A DNA stretch of 64,000 nucleotides from Tunturibacter empetritectus (GTDB lineage: Bacteria > Acidobacteriota > Terriglobia > Terriglobales > Acidobacteriaceae). A program made the translations under genes and the position numbers. The stretch's first letter is position 1. Each line of letters begins with the position of its first letter. Under the pieces are notes generated by a model. It was not told the origin of the DNA and searched no databases. It was given only the letters and a program-made list of their open reading frames with translations. Positions 51,563 through 60,643 of the stretch are shown in pieces. The stretch lies in NCBI RefSeq assembly GCF_040358985.1, contig NZ_CP132932.1:2728001-2792000 (forward strand). The letters are read 5' to 3'.

Positions 51563-52807
51563 TTATGGTTCAGCCGGCGAATACACCTTGATCCAGTGAG
51601 TACGCATCCTCGTCCGAATCACCCGGTCGCCGGTCTCAGAGACGATTGCATTTGTCTGCTCTATCGGCATGTGGCAGTCGATGCAGTTGCCTTTGATCGA
51701 AGCGCCCATCGTCTTTTCCATCCCACAGCTTTCCACACGATGGCACGTCAAGCATCTCTCGGAGTACGCCGCGGCCGGCCGCTCAGCCGCATGCACATCA
51801 TGACACGTGGAGCAACTCATCTCCGAAGACGATAAGTAACATCGGCTCCGCTTCAGGAGGCCCACTTGGTTCGCGTGCACATCAGGATGCATGTCTGCGC
51901 TCGCAGTATCCTCGCTCAGATATCGCGCAAGCGGCTCCCCGGGTAGGAAGGAAAATGCAGGCGCGTTCTCCTTCTGTGCGGCACCGTTATGGCAAAGTGC
52001 GCACAGGTCCACCTGCCTGTCTCGCGCGAAATGCTTCGGGTTCAAGATCAGCGTCTCCTGCAAGTGCCTCTTCGTCTCTCCCTTTGCAAAGAGCGCCGCA
52101 TGCCGCGATCCCGGCCCATGGCACACCTCGCAGGAGATCCCCGGGACCAGACTTCCTCTGTCGTACCGATTGCCCATCGGGTCGTCCGATAGCGCTTTAA
52201 TATAGCTGACGTGGCACTCCAGACATCGCGCAGACGCAGGCCGATCAAAGTTTGGCGGACCATTCCTATAGCCCGGACTATTAATCCATCGGCCGCCATC
52301 CGACCAGTAGCTCACCGGTAACTCGAACAACTCATCTCCTCGCCAATACAGATAGCTCTGCCCACGCACTCCTGAGCCAATCACCACACCAATCTCTTCG
52401 CTTCTCCTCTGGAGGTCTCCGGCAAAACCAGTAACTGCCGAAACGTAGTAATCCGCGCCTCTCTTCTCCATCTCATAAGAGATACCGGGGTCGCCGATAG
52501 CTGGCGCAGGATCAGCTATCTTCAGAGTGTTTGAGCCCTCTGCAAAAGAACCGAGTATGGCCTCGGCTGTCGGATTCTGTGAAGTGAGGCGATGCGCCGT
52601 ATGCACATAAGACAAGCTCTGGTCGGCGTGGCACGACTTGCATGTTGCATCGCCCACATAGCCTTCGCGAACATGGGATCCCTGCGCTGTGTCATGCAAT
52701 ATCTGTAATCCGTGACTGGTCCTCGCGTGTGCAATCAAAATCAACCCCATCGCGCACACGGCAATTGTTGGGCCTGATGAGTTCACCCTTAGCGCACCCC
52801 ATTCCAT
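51563..52807 (-). CDS. Seven-haem c-type cytochrome
   Basis: 414 residues with an N-terminal membrane/signal segment (AVCAMGLILIAHARTSHG) and seven CxxCH haem sites: CKSCH, CLECH, CEVCH, CALCH, CSTCH, CLTCH and CIDCH. The spacing and the phrase GISCEVCHGPGSRH are those of cytochrome c554-type multihaem proteins, and the HMP-like end (KGNCIDCHMPIEQTNAIVSE) is common in acidobacterial TPR/cytochrome proteins. Role: electron transfer outside the cytoplasmic membrane. It is tail-to-tail with the TPR gene, three bases apart. Confidence 0.88.
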   Translation of the reverse strand: MEWGALRVNSSGPTIAVCAMGLILIAHARTSHGLQILHDTAQGSHVREGYVGDATCKSCHADQSLSYVHTAHRLTSQNPTAEAILGSFAEGSNTLKIADPAPAIGDPGISYEMEKRGADYYVSAVTGFAGDLQRRSEEIGVVIGSGVRGQSYLYWRGDELFELPVSYWSDGGRWINSPGYRNGPPNFDRPASARCLECHVSYIKALSDDPMGNRYDRGSLVPGISCEVCHGPGSRHAALFAKGETKRHLQETLILNPKHFARDRQVDLCALCHNGAAQKENAPAFSFLPGEPLARYLSEDTASADMHPDVHANQVGLLKRSRCYLSSSEMSCSTCHDVHAAERPAAAYSERCLTCHRVESCGMEKTMGASIKGNCIDCHMPIEQTNAIVSETGDRVIRTRMRTHWIKVYSPAEP

Positions 52808-53004
52808 AGCTCATCCAGACGATACAACAGAATCTTGAGGCCCAGTCATAGAAACATGCGGTCCCAAGATCCCCCGGTTAGCGTCCAGAACAAGCCCTGT
52901 GGCATGGACTATTGGTGCAGCTTTACGGTGATCGGCCAGCCGCTGGCACGCTAAATCCGCGCTCTCCCATGCACCCGAAGCCCAATTAGAATCATCCGAT
53001 CCAC

Positions 53005-53478
53005 ATGCCCATTATCCACGCAGGCCGCTACTCCACCCACATCGAAGGGCCCTTCGTCGTCTTCCTCATAGGTTTTCGCATCAACCGTTTCTTGGCCGTC
53101 AACAAATGGCTCTCCGTCGGCAAAGCCATGGGACCCATGCTCAGCGAGCTCTACGCCAACCCGTCCCTGGGCTTCCTCGGCGGCTTCTCCTCCGTCTACT
53201 GGCCCGGCGTCATGGTCACCCAGTACTGGCGCAGCTTCGACCAGCTCGTCAATTACGCCCAATCCCGCAACGCCGCCCACCTTCCCGCCTGGAAGGTTTT
53301 CAACCAGAACATCGGCGACGACGGCTCCGTCGGCATCTGGCACGAAACCTATCAGGTCGCCGCCGGCAAGTACGAATCCATCTACGCCAACATGCCCCGC
53401 TTCGGCCTGGCCGTCGCTGGCACCCACGAACCCGCTACCGGACACCTCCGCGACGCCCGCTCCCGCATGCAGCCCTGA
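53005..53478 (+). CDS. DUF4188 / monooxygenase-like protein
   Basis: 157 residues, cytoplasmic. The pattern IEGPFVVFLIGFRINRFLAV, then KAMGPMLSELYANPSLGFLG, MVTQYWRSFDQLVNYAQS and WKVFNQNIGDDGSVGIWHET is that of the DUF4188 family, related to aldoxime dehydratases and small monooxygenases of the dimeric alpha/beta-barrel type. Substrate unknown; no partner genes. Confidence 0.8.
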   Translation: MPIIHAGRYSTHIEGPFVVFLIGFRINRFLAVNKWLSVGKAMGPMLSELYANPSLGFLGGFSSVYWPGVMVTQYWRSFDQLVNYAQSRNAAHLPAWKVFNQNIGDDGSVGIWHETYQVAAGKYESIYANMPRFGLAVAGTHEPATGHLRDARSRMQP

Positions 53479-53525
53479 ACCGGCCCAGTGCGTCCGATCA
53501 AGCGCGTTCTATCAAGCGCGTCCGA

Positions 53526-53819
53526 TCAAGCTCCCTCAGCGATCCGAAAGTCTCTCTTTACATTTGGCCCAAGCGCAGCCAGAGCCTTCTTATAATCCGC
53601 AGTCTCATACGCAGCCAAAGCATCCGCGTAGCTGTCAAACTCCACCACTACCGTCATCTGCTTCAACCCAGCCTCCAAAGCCGTAACCTCGCCACGCGGC
53701 GACACCAGAAGACGCACCCCAAACGGCTTCAGCGCAACTCCAGCCAACTCTGCATAGCTCTTCATCGTCGCATCATCCCCAACCGTCTGGTATGCAACCA
53801 CCCAATAACCCTTCTTCAT
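53526..53819 (-). CDS. DUF1330 family protein
   Basis: 97 residues starting MKKGYWVVAYQTVGDDATMK, followed by LLVSPRGEVTALEAG and VVVEFDSYADALAAYETADY: the DUF1330 dimeric alpha/beta-barrel fold. GGAGAG lies just before the ATG at 53819, so I prefer it to the longer frame (up to 53897). Convergent with the DUF4188 gene. Confidence 0.82.
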   Translation of the reverse strand: MKKGYWVVAYQTVGDDATMKSYAELAGVALKPFGVRLLVSPRGEVTALEAGLKQMTVVVEFDSYADALAAYETADYKKALAALGPNVKRDFRIAEGA

Positions 53820-54096
53820 ATCACTCTCCATTCGCACACTTGGATGCGGCCCACCGAAGCTACGACTCATCTCTCCGGTGGCCGCCCCGGACTTCATCTT
53901 CCATCCGACTTCAACCTGCCGTGCCCGAGCCCCCGACCCTTCTTCTCCTCACCACCGGCGCCCTGGCTCTTCTCCTCGCCACCCGCATTGCCCCGCCAAC
54001 CGACTGAACCAAACCCGAACGCCCACGTCAGCCACGCATCCCGAACGGTTGCCCACAAGAGTGCCTCAAACAAGAGTTGACTTATCAACAATGTCC

Positions 54097-54132
54097 GGGT
54101 GCCCCATCCTTCGCGCTCTTGCGAAGGGTGGG
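54097..54132. repeat. 'gggtgccccat' repeat with hairpin
   Basis: gggtgccccatccttcgcgc, then tcttgcgaagggtggg: CTTCGC and GCGAAG form the stem. Same family as 38895-38930. The rest of 53820-54233 shows no gene. Confidence 0.6.
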
Positions 54133-54233
54133 TTGTAAGACTTCAATCTGCGAACGGTCGGGCGCTCCACATCTCGATTCTGTGAAGGAGCCATCGAGAG
54201 CGAATCTCACTAGCTTCGCCGGCAACCGAGTCT

Positions 54234-54638
54234 TCACAACCGTTCTGCCTCTTCGACCGTCGCGGCCCTCGGAAAGAACTTGTCTACCTTGGTCATCTCA
54301 AACAGTTGAAGCACGCGCGAACTCACCCCGGCCAAAACCAACCGAACTCCTCTGCTCTGGCACCGGACATAGTGGCTGACGATCAAACCAAGCCCCGCAG
54401 AATCCATATACGGGACCTCTGTCAGATCCAGAACGTGGCGAGGAGCAACAGGGGGCGCATGCGGATCGCTCCCCTCCTCCGATTCAAACGTACTGCGAAG
54501 TACATCAGGCGAAAGGGAAGCGTGCATGTCCCGCGCCGTAAACGGTCCGGACAATCGAAAGACGACTGTGCCGGGCTTCTCGCCTTGACTGCGTTCAATC
54601 GTGAACTTCGAACTCTTCCAGACCTGGGCTACCGTCAT
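54234..54638 (-). CDS. STAS-domain anti-anti-sigma-like protein
   Basis: 134 residues. The core HVLDLTEVPYMDSAGLGLIV contains the phosphorylatable Ser in DSAG and is followed by RCQSRGVRLVLAGVSSRVLQ and TKVDKFFPRAATVEEAERL, all typical of anti-sigma factor antagonists (SpoIIAA type). The protein would act by binding an anti-sigma kinase; neither such a kinase nor a sigma factor is adjacent. Confidence 0.85.
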   Translation of the reverse strand: MTVAQVWKSSKFTIERSQGEKPGTVVFRLSGPFTARDMHASLSPDVLRSTFESEEGSDPHAPPVAPRHVLDLTEVPYMDSAGLGLIVSHYVRCQSRGVRLVLAGVSSRVLQLFEMTKVDKFFPRAATVEEAERL

Positions 54639-54745
54639 CGAGCCAATAACTCCCTGTCCCCAAGCTCATTCCCAAAACGGGAAACCCCAAAAATAAACCC
54701 AGAATTCGTGTCACATCTTTCGTCACCATAATTATGACTGCTTAT

Positions 54746-54850
54746 TCGCCACGTTCACCACACAAAACACCACAACCGCACCACAAAAACACCACGTCAA
54801 AATACCCGTTTTTCTCAAAACCCCCAATAAAACACCACAACCTCACCCCT
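54746..54850. repeat. Run of CACCAC motifs
   Basis: A near-regular series: ttcaccacac, acaccacaac, gcaccacaaa, acaccacgtc, acaccacaac, at spacings mostly of about 10-12 bases, in an otherwise A-rich tract. A similar run is at 1409-1456, and the complement (GTGGT) at 20600-20625 and 29421-29475. No gene in 54639-54975. Confidence 0.5.
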
Positions 54851-54975
54851 AAAAAAAATGAGCCAACCGCTGCCCCACCTCGATCTATGAAAGAGGCTTC
54901 GAGAAGCGCTTACCCTCCGACGCGGTACGCTTCCTAATCCTTCTCTAGCGCATCAAATCGTAAGGAGGGTCATCC

Positions 54976-55392
54976 GTGCGCCATACATTCCAAACCCTAC
55001 ACCTCGCACTCCTTACTCTAGCCTTCGTCATTTACAGCCAGAGCGCCTCCGCCCAAACTACCCAGGCGCCCTCCACCGGAAATACGCCCGCTCAGACGCA
55101 ACCGCGCAGCCCCGGAGGTGACGTCGGAAGCGGAACCGGCGACATCGGCAAGGGTGCTGCCAAAGGGACCGGATCTGCAGCCGAGGGCGTCGGCAAAGGT
55201 GCCGGCGATCTTGTTACCCTCCACCCCATTGACGCTGCGGGCAACGTTGGCAAAGGCGCAGGCGTCGCAGGCAAAGACGTCGGAGTTGGAGCCGTCAAGG
55301 GCACAGGCAAAATTACCAAGGGCACTGGTCGCGGTATAGGCAAGATCTTCCACCACGGCCATCACGACGAGGACGCAACTCCGTCCCATTAA
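54976..55392 (+). CDS. Secreted glycine-rich protein
   Basis: 138 residues, GTG start with AAGGAGGG at 54962-54969. Signal peptide ending near SASA-QT. The mature chain is a run of glycine steps: GSGTGDIGKGAAKGTGSAAE, then GNVGKGAGVAGKDVGVGAVK and TGKITKGTGRGIGKIF, closing with HHGHHDEDATPSH. The periodic GKGxG pattern suggests a flexible or beta-rich structure; the His/Asp tail may bind metal. No family recognised. Confidence 0.7.
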   Translation: MRHTFQTLHLALLTLAFVIYSQSASAQTTQAPSTGNTPAQTQPRSPGGDVGSGTGDIGKGAAKGTGSAAEGVGKGAGDLVTLHPIDAAGNVGKGAGVAGKDVGVGAVKGTGKITKGTGRGIGKIFHHGHHDEDATPSH

Positions 55393-55772
55393 CCCAACTA
55401 GCACACAAATCCAATCTTAGAGACCGCTTAAGTCAATTGGAATGTTACGGATAATCACAAGCCACATGTGCTGAGCTAGCCAATGCGCTGGTTTGGGCCG
55501 TCTACTCATTCCACCATCAGACGGCTGAGCAGTTGCTCTGTGAGCAGCCACAAGCCATCGCTTGCGGGCAAATAAGTTGCGTCGTCAACAACGATGCGTC
55601 GCCGCCTAATGGCTCTTTTCCGGGCTGAAGCGAAGAGGCCTGCAATTTCCTTGACACCACAAGTTCTACTCAACTAATGTCGCGGCGCTGCCATTGGATG
55701 CCTTCGCCGACCGCGAACGACCGGGCTCCTTGACTCAAAACGAATCCAGCCAATTTCCTCAGGGAGCCACTC

Positions 55773-58700
55773 ATGAAAATCCGGATTGGAACACAGCGCC
55801 TTCTGTGCAGGGCCAGTTCTCACGCCCTGATGTTTTTGCTATGCGTTTTCGCGTCGGCCCCGGCTTTTGGAGCCGATCCGGCTATCACCTCGGGGAACAT
55901 ACGCATTCACTACCACCGACCGGACGGCAACTATAGCGGCTGGACGGTCTACGCCTTCGATAACACCACGGAAGACACTGGCAACTATGGCGGCGGCCCG
56001 GTTGAGGTGACTGGCACGGACAGCTTCGGCGCGTATTTTGACGTTGGAGTAACAACCGGCGCGCAAGAGGTTGGGATTATTATTCACAACCCGACGGCTT
56101 CGGGCGGAGACCAAAAGGACACTCCAAACAATCTGTTTGTCGATCCGGCTACGCAGGGGATTGAGTATTGGGCTTACTCCGGGATAGCCAAACTGTATAC
56201 AGCCGCACCCAGCCTGACCAATCCCACCGCGCTACCGCCAGGATACGTCCGCGTACACTACCACCGGACGGATGGCAACTATGGCGGCTGGACGATCTAT
56301 GCTTTTTATGACACAACGGAGTACACCGGAGACTACAACAGTGGGCTAGTACCTGTGACGAATACTGACGCGTATGGAGTGTATTTTGATGTAGCAGTTG
56401 TCCCAAACGCGCAGAACCTTGGGCTGATCATTCACAATCCATCGGCGTCGGACGGCGACCAGAAAGACCCGGGAACGAACGAGTTTGTAGATCCGACTAC
56501 GGAAGGTTTTGAGTACTGGGGCTACACAGGGATTGGGAAACTGTACAAGAGCCAGCCGAGCCTGACCAATCCCAGCGCGCAGTTACCCGGATACGCTCGC
56601 ATCCACTATTACCGGCCTGACGGAAACTACGCGAACTGGACCGTATATGCGTTTAACGACACTGCAGAATATACCGGCGACTTCAACGACGGACTGACTG
56701 GAGTGACCAGCCATGACTCCTATGGCGCGTACTTCGACATAAGTCTGATTCCCAATGCGCAGAACCTTGGATTCATCATCCACAATATCTCTACCGGCGT
56801 TAAAGATCCCGGGCCTGACATGCATCTGAATGTCGCCACCAATACCCAGGCGTGGGCGATTTCAGGGAACGCGATGGTCTTCACGTCAACGCCAACTCCG
56901 ACCCAGATACTGGATAGTCTGCTGAATGTGGAGCAGGCATACTGGCTTGATCGCCAGCGAGTGGCTATTCAACCGCAGTTTGCTCAAAGTGGCGATACCT
57001 TCGCGATCAGCACCAGCCTGACCGGCGGCCTTTCTGTGACGCCCACCGGTATTACGGGAGGCACCAATATTCCGCTCACTGTTAGCGGAGCCCTGACTGC
57101 GGATGAATTGCTCCGTTACCCGCAATTGAGTGGGTATACCGTCCTTCAACTACCGGCGAATACGCAACTTTCAACTTTGCAGACGGCTCTGGAAGGGCAG
57201 CTCGCTTTTTCAGCGATCGGTTCGAATGGAGCGTTGCAGTATGCCACTGGCATACAGTTTGCGGGTGTTCTGGATGACCTCTATTACTACCCAGGCAAGC
57301 TTGGCGTTGTCTTTCACCATTGGGACGATACAGGTTGGCACGACTGGCCTGACGACGAGGACTGCGCCATGAAGCTAAAGCTGTGGGCACCCACGGCGCA
57401 GAGTGTCTCGTTGCAAATCTTTGACCACGAATCCGATACGTCGCCTTCTGCCATTGTGGCAATGCATGAGCATAATGGTGTATGGGTCGCAAAAGGGGAG
57501 CCTGGTTGGAAAGATAAGTACTACCTTTACAGCGTGAAAGTCTGGGTGTCAGCCGACGGCGCGGTGGACACAAATGTAACCAGCGATCCCTATTCAATCG
57601 ATATCGCCTTGAACGGCACCAAGAGCAGGTTTACCGATCTCGACTCCCGTGAGACGAAGCCCGCAGGCTGGGACGAGGATACTTCGCCTCCGCTGCGAAG
57701 CCTCAGCGACATGAGCATTTATGAGTTGCATGTACGCGACTTTAGCGTGGACGATCTCACGGTTCCATTGGCTCATCGTGGTATGTACGATGCTTTTGAG
57801 GATCATGGCTCGGACGGTATGAAGCATCTTCGCTCTTTAGCTGCCAGTGGGCTGAAGGCAATTCATATCCTGCCTTCCTTCCACTTCGCCAGCGTGAATG
57901 AAGACAAATCCACATGGATCATCCCCACAGGTCTCGCGGCATATCCGCCGGACGGGCAGCAGCAGCAGGCGGCCGTCACCACAAGCCAGACCAATCCTGC
58001 GTACAACTGGGGATATGATCCCGTGCACTACATGACGCCTGAGGGCAGCTACGCAATCAATCCGGATAACCGCGTGCGCGAGTATCGAGGAATGGTGGAT
58101 GGGCTGCACAAGGCGGGACTGCGTGTGGTTCAGGATGTGGTCTTCAACCACACAAACGCCAGCGGCGAAGGTCCGAACTCCAATCTCGACGAGGTGGTGC
58201 CAAACTACTATCAACGCCTCGACGCGAATGGAAATCTTGAGACAGGTTCGTGCTGCCCCGACACAGCAAGCGAACATCTCATGATGGAAAAGCTGATCAT
58301 CGACACCCTCGTGCTCAATGCGCGAGACTATAAGATCGATGGCTTCCGCTTCGACATACTGAGCTTCATGTTCACATACAACATTCAGCATATTCAGCAG
58401 GCACTGCAGGCGCTTACTCCCGAGAAAGACGGCGTTGACGGATCGAAGATCTACCTCTACGGAGAAGGATTCAACTTCGCAGATACCGCGAACAATCAAA
58501 TAGGTCCGAACGCTTCACAGATTAATCTTTATGGGTTTGGAGTTGGCACCTTCAACGACCGCATACGTGATGGCATCCACGGCGGCAGTCCGTTTACCGA
58601 TGAGCGGGTGCAGGGCTTTGCCACAGGGCTCTTCACCGATCCAAGCGATTACACCAATTCGAATCCGCCGTTGAGCGGTCAGCAAAGCCAGTTGCTGCAA

Positions 58701-59576
58701 TACTCTGACTGGATCGATGTAGGACTGACGGGCAACCTGCGCGATTACAGCTTTATCGATAGCGCTGGGGCGACAGTAACCGGCGCTCAAGTGAACTACA
58801 ACGGGCAACCGACGGGATATACGAAGAGCCCAATTGAGGCGGTGAATTATGCCTCAGTCCACGACAATCAGGACCTCTTCGATAAGGTACAGCTAAAGTC
58901 GAGCTACAACGACAACATTGCTACTCGTGCCCGGAGGCAGGTGATGGGCATGAGCCTGGTTACGCTGGGAGAGGGAATTCCGTTCTTCCAGGCAGGCGAT
59001 GATCTGCTCCGCTCCAAGGATATGGACCAGAACAGCTATAACTCCGGAGACTGGTTCAATAAAATCGACTGGAGCGGGAAGACGGCAAACTGGGGTATTG
59101 GCCTGCCTATTGCAAGCCAGAATCAGGCCCAGTGGCCCATCATGACGCCGCTGCTCAGCAACTCCGCGTATACGCCTCTTCCAGTAAATATCGCGTACAG
59201 TGAAGCAGCGTTCAGCGAACTGTTGAATATCCGCTATAGCTCAGAGTTGTTCCGCATGTCCACGTTTAGCGAAGTGCAGCAGAACCTAATCTTCCTGAAT
59301 ACGGGGCCAAGCCAGACGCCGGGGCTAATCGTCATGAAGCTGGACGCGAATGGTGGCAACTACGGAATGTACAAGCATATCGTAGTGATCTTCAACGCGA
59401 CCAATGCGTCCGTGACTTTCACCAACAGTCGACTGCAGGGTTTGGCCCTGCATCTGCACCCAGTGCAACGAAGCTCTAGTGATCCGGAAACGAGGCTATC
59501 CACGTTCAACTCTAAGGAGGGGACTGCGACAGTACCCGCACTCACAACCGCAGTCTTTGTGGGCGAATCCGAGTAG
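55773..59576 (+). CDS. GH13 pullulanase with three N-terminal PUD modules, secreted
   Basis: 1267 residues with a signal peptide (ends near AFGA). Three tandem pullulanase-associated modules of about 110 residues follow (IRIHYHRPDGNYSGWTVYAF; VRVHYHRTDGNYGGWTIYAF; ARIHYYRPDGNYANWTVYAF), which bind alpha-glucans. After linker domains the GH13 barrel has DVVFNHT, GFRFD with nucleophile D861, YLYGEGFNF with acid/base E898, and VHDNQD with D1031. It cleaves alpha-1,6 bonds in pullulan, starch or glycogen outside the cell. AGGGAG precedes the ATG. No starch genes adjoin it. The 380 bases upstream show no other gene. Confidence 0.92.
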   Translation: MKIRIGTQRLLCRASSHALMFLLCVFASAPAFGADPAITSGNIRIHYHRPDGNYSGWTVYAFDNTTEDTGNYGGGPVEVTGTDSFGAYFDVGVTTGAQEVGIIIHNPTASGGDQKDTPNNLFVDPATQGIEYWAYSGIAKLYTAAPSLTNPTALPPGYVRVHYHRTDGNYGGWTIYAFYDTTEYTGDYNSGLVPVTNTDAYGVYFDVAVVPNAQNLGLIIHNPSASDGDQKDPGTNEFVDPTTEGFEYWGYTGIGKLYKSQPSLTNPSAQLPGYARIHYYRPDGNYANWTVYAFNDTAEYTGDFNDGLTGVTSHDSYGAYFDISLIPNAQNLGFIIHNISTGVKDPGPDMHLNVATNTQAWAISGNAMVFTSTPTPTQILDSLLNVEQAYWLDRQRVAIQPQFAQSGDTFAISTSLTGGLSVTPTGITGGTNIPLTVSGALTADELLRYPQLSGYTVLQLPANTQLSTLQTALEGQLAFSAIGSNGALQYATGIQFAGVLDDLYYYPGKLGVVFHHWDDTGWHDWPDDEDCAMKLKLWAPTAQSVSLQIFDHESDTSPSAIVAMHEHNGVWVAKGEPGWKDKYYLYSVKVWVSADGAVDTNVTSDPYSIDIALNGTKSRFTDLDSRETKPAGWDEDTSPPLRSLSDMSIYELHVRDFSVDDLTVPLAHRGMYDAFEDHGSDGMKHLRSLAASGLKAIHILPSFHFASVNEDKSTWIIPTGLAAYPPDGQQQQAAVTTSQTNPAYNWGYDPVHYMTPEGSYAINPDNRVREYRGMVDGLHKAGLRVVQDVVFNHTNASGEGPNSNLDEVVPNYYQRLDANGNLETGSCCPDTASEHLMMEKLIIDTLVLNARDYKIDGFRFDILSFMFTYNIQHIQQALQALTPEKDGVDGSKIYLYGEGFNFADTANNQIGPNASQINLYGFGVGTFNDRIRDGIHGGSPFTDERVQGFATGLFTDPSDYTNSNPPLSGQQSQLLQYSDWIDVGLTGNLRDYSFIDSAGATVTGAQVNYNGQPTGYTKSPIEAVNYASVHDNQDLFDKVQLKSSYNDNIATRARRQVMGMSLVTLGEGIPFFQAGDDLLRSKDMDQNSYNSGDWFNKIDWSGKTANWGIGLPIASQNQAQWPIMTPLLSNSAYTPLPVNIAYSEAAFSELLNIRYSSELFRMSTFSEVQQNLIFLNTGPSQTPGLIVMKLDANGGNYGMYKHIVVIFNATNASVTFTNSRLQGLALHLHPVQRSSSDPETRLSTFNSKEGTATVPALTTAVFVGESE

Positions 59577-59928
59577 GCGAGCCGGTCGCTGTTCCTAAGG
59601 GCGGAATGAGAGGTAATAACTCAGCTCGTGACTCGCGGCTAACTCTATAAGGACATGAGTTAAAGGACGACCCACTCCTTCCTTCTAGAGGACTTGATCG
59701 ATAGTTTAAATTCAGCAAATTTCATGCCAACTATCCAAGTACTGGAATCACATGGCTCATCTTAAGGAAGGCATTCAAGGATAAGCGGGCGGTTTTTCTG
59801 GCTGCTTTCGATCACGAAGCGACGCGTTGAGAGCATCGGAACCAGGGGCGGCTCCAAACTCTCATGGCGGCGTAGTGTAGGGCCATTCCGAGAATTGCTA
59901 ATAGCAGGTAATCAGTGCTGCATTATCC
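59577..59928. other. Intergenic region, no gene seen
   Basis: About 350 bases below the pullulanase gene with no credible open frame, hairpin or repeat; it runs into the regulatory elements before the isochorismatase gene. Confidence 0.5.
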
Positions 59929-59964
59929 TTAGAATTTGTTTAGAATTAGAAATGTATTAAACAA
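59929..59964. promoter_or_regulatory. Candidate MarR-type operator region
   Basis: TTGTTTA (59936-59942) and TAAACAA (59958-59964) are inverted repeats; TTAGAATT occurs twice (59929-59936 and 59940-59947), 11 bases apart. The region is AT-rich and ends 17 bases before the isochorismatase start with AAGGAGA between. Confidence 0.45.
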
Positions 59965-59981
59965 TCAACAAGGAGACCTTT

Positions 59982-60578
59982 ATGCCCACCGTCACACCAC
60001 GGTTCTCGCCCACCGACAGCATTATCCTGCTGGTTGACCACCAATCGACCACCATCGACTGGGTCAAGAGCCTGCCCAAAGCCACTGTTATCGCTAGTTG
60101 CCGCGTCCTCGCCCGAATGGGCGTCACCTTCTCGATACCGCTCTTTGTCACCACCACCATGGAGGAATACGTAGGCCCCACGCTGCCCGAGATCGAGGAG
60201 GTCGCCCCCGACGCGTTCGCTGCGCGCTTCAAGCGTGGCGGCATCCTCAGCTGCTTCGACCAGCCCGAACTCACGGCTGCCCTCAAGGCCACCCGCCGCA
60301 CCAACCTCATCCTCGCGGGGCTCACCACCGACATCTGTCTCTTTTGGGCCGCCCGCGACGCTGTGCGTCTCGGCTACAACGTCAACGTCATCGCCGACGC
60401 CTGCGGCACCATGTCCACCATAGGCGACGACACAACTTTCGACCGTCTCCGCGCCCTCGGTGTTACTGTCAGCGTCGTCAACCAGATCGTCACCGAGCTC
60501 GAGAACGACTTCGGCAGCCCCGACGGTCTCAAAGCCCAACAAATCCTCTCCGACGAAGTCATCTCCAAGCTCACTTAG
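59982..60578 (+). CDS. Isochorismatase-family hydrolase
   Basis: 198 residues of the cysteine-hydrolase fold, YcaC-like. The catalytic triad D19 (LLVDHQS), K84 (ARFKRGG) and C119 (TTDICLFWAARDA) is intact, and the fold motifs NVNVIADACGTMS and RLRALGVTVSVVNQIVTELE follow. It hydrolyses an amide or enol ether; substrate unknown. A good AAGGAGA ribosome site precedes it. It opens a rightward set of three genes facing the MarR regulator gene. Confidence 0.85.
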   Translation: MPTVTPRFSPTDSIILLVDHQSTTIDWVKSLPKATVIASCRVLARMGVTFSIPLFVTTTMEEYVGPTLPEIEEVAPDAFAARFKRGGILSCFDQPELTAALKATRRTNLILAGLTTDICLFWAARDAVRLGYNVNVIADACGTMSTIGDDTTFDRLRALGVTVSVVNQIVTELENDFGSPDGLKAQQILSDEVISKLT

Positions 60579-60591
60579 CATTGCGCACTGT

Positions 60592-60627
60592 GCCGCGCCC
60601 GAGGCAAACTCTCCGGGCGCGGCCTCT
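60592..60627 (+). terminator. Hairpin after the isochorismatase gene
   Basis: GCCGCGCCCG (60592-60601) pairs with CGGGCGCGGC (60614-60623), ten pairs, with a weak T tail (ctcttta). Likely a partial terminator before the porin gene. Confidence 0.6.
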
Positions 60628-60643
60628 TTAGAAAGGCCAAACA

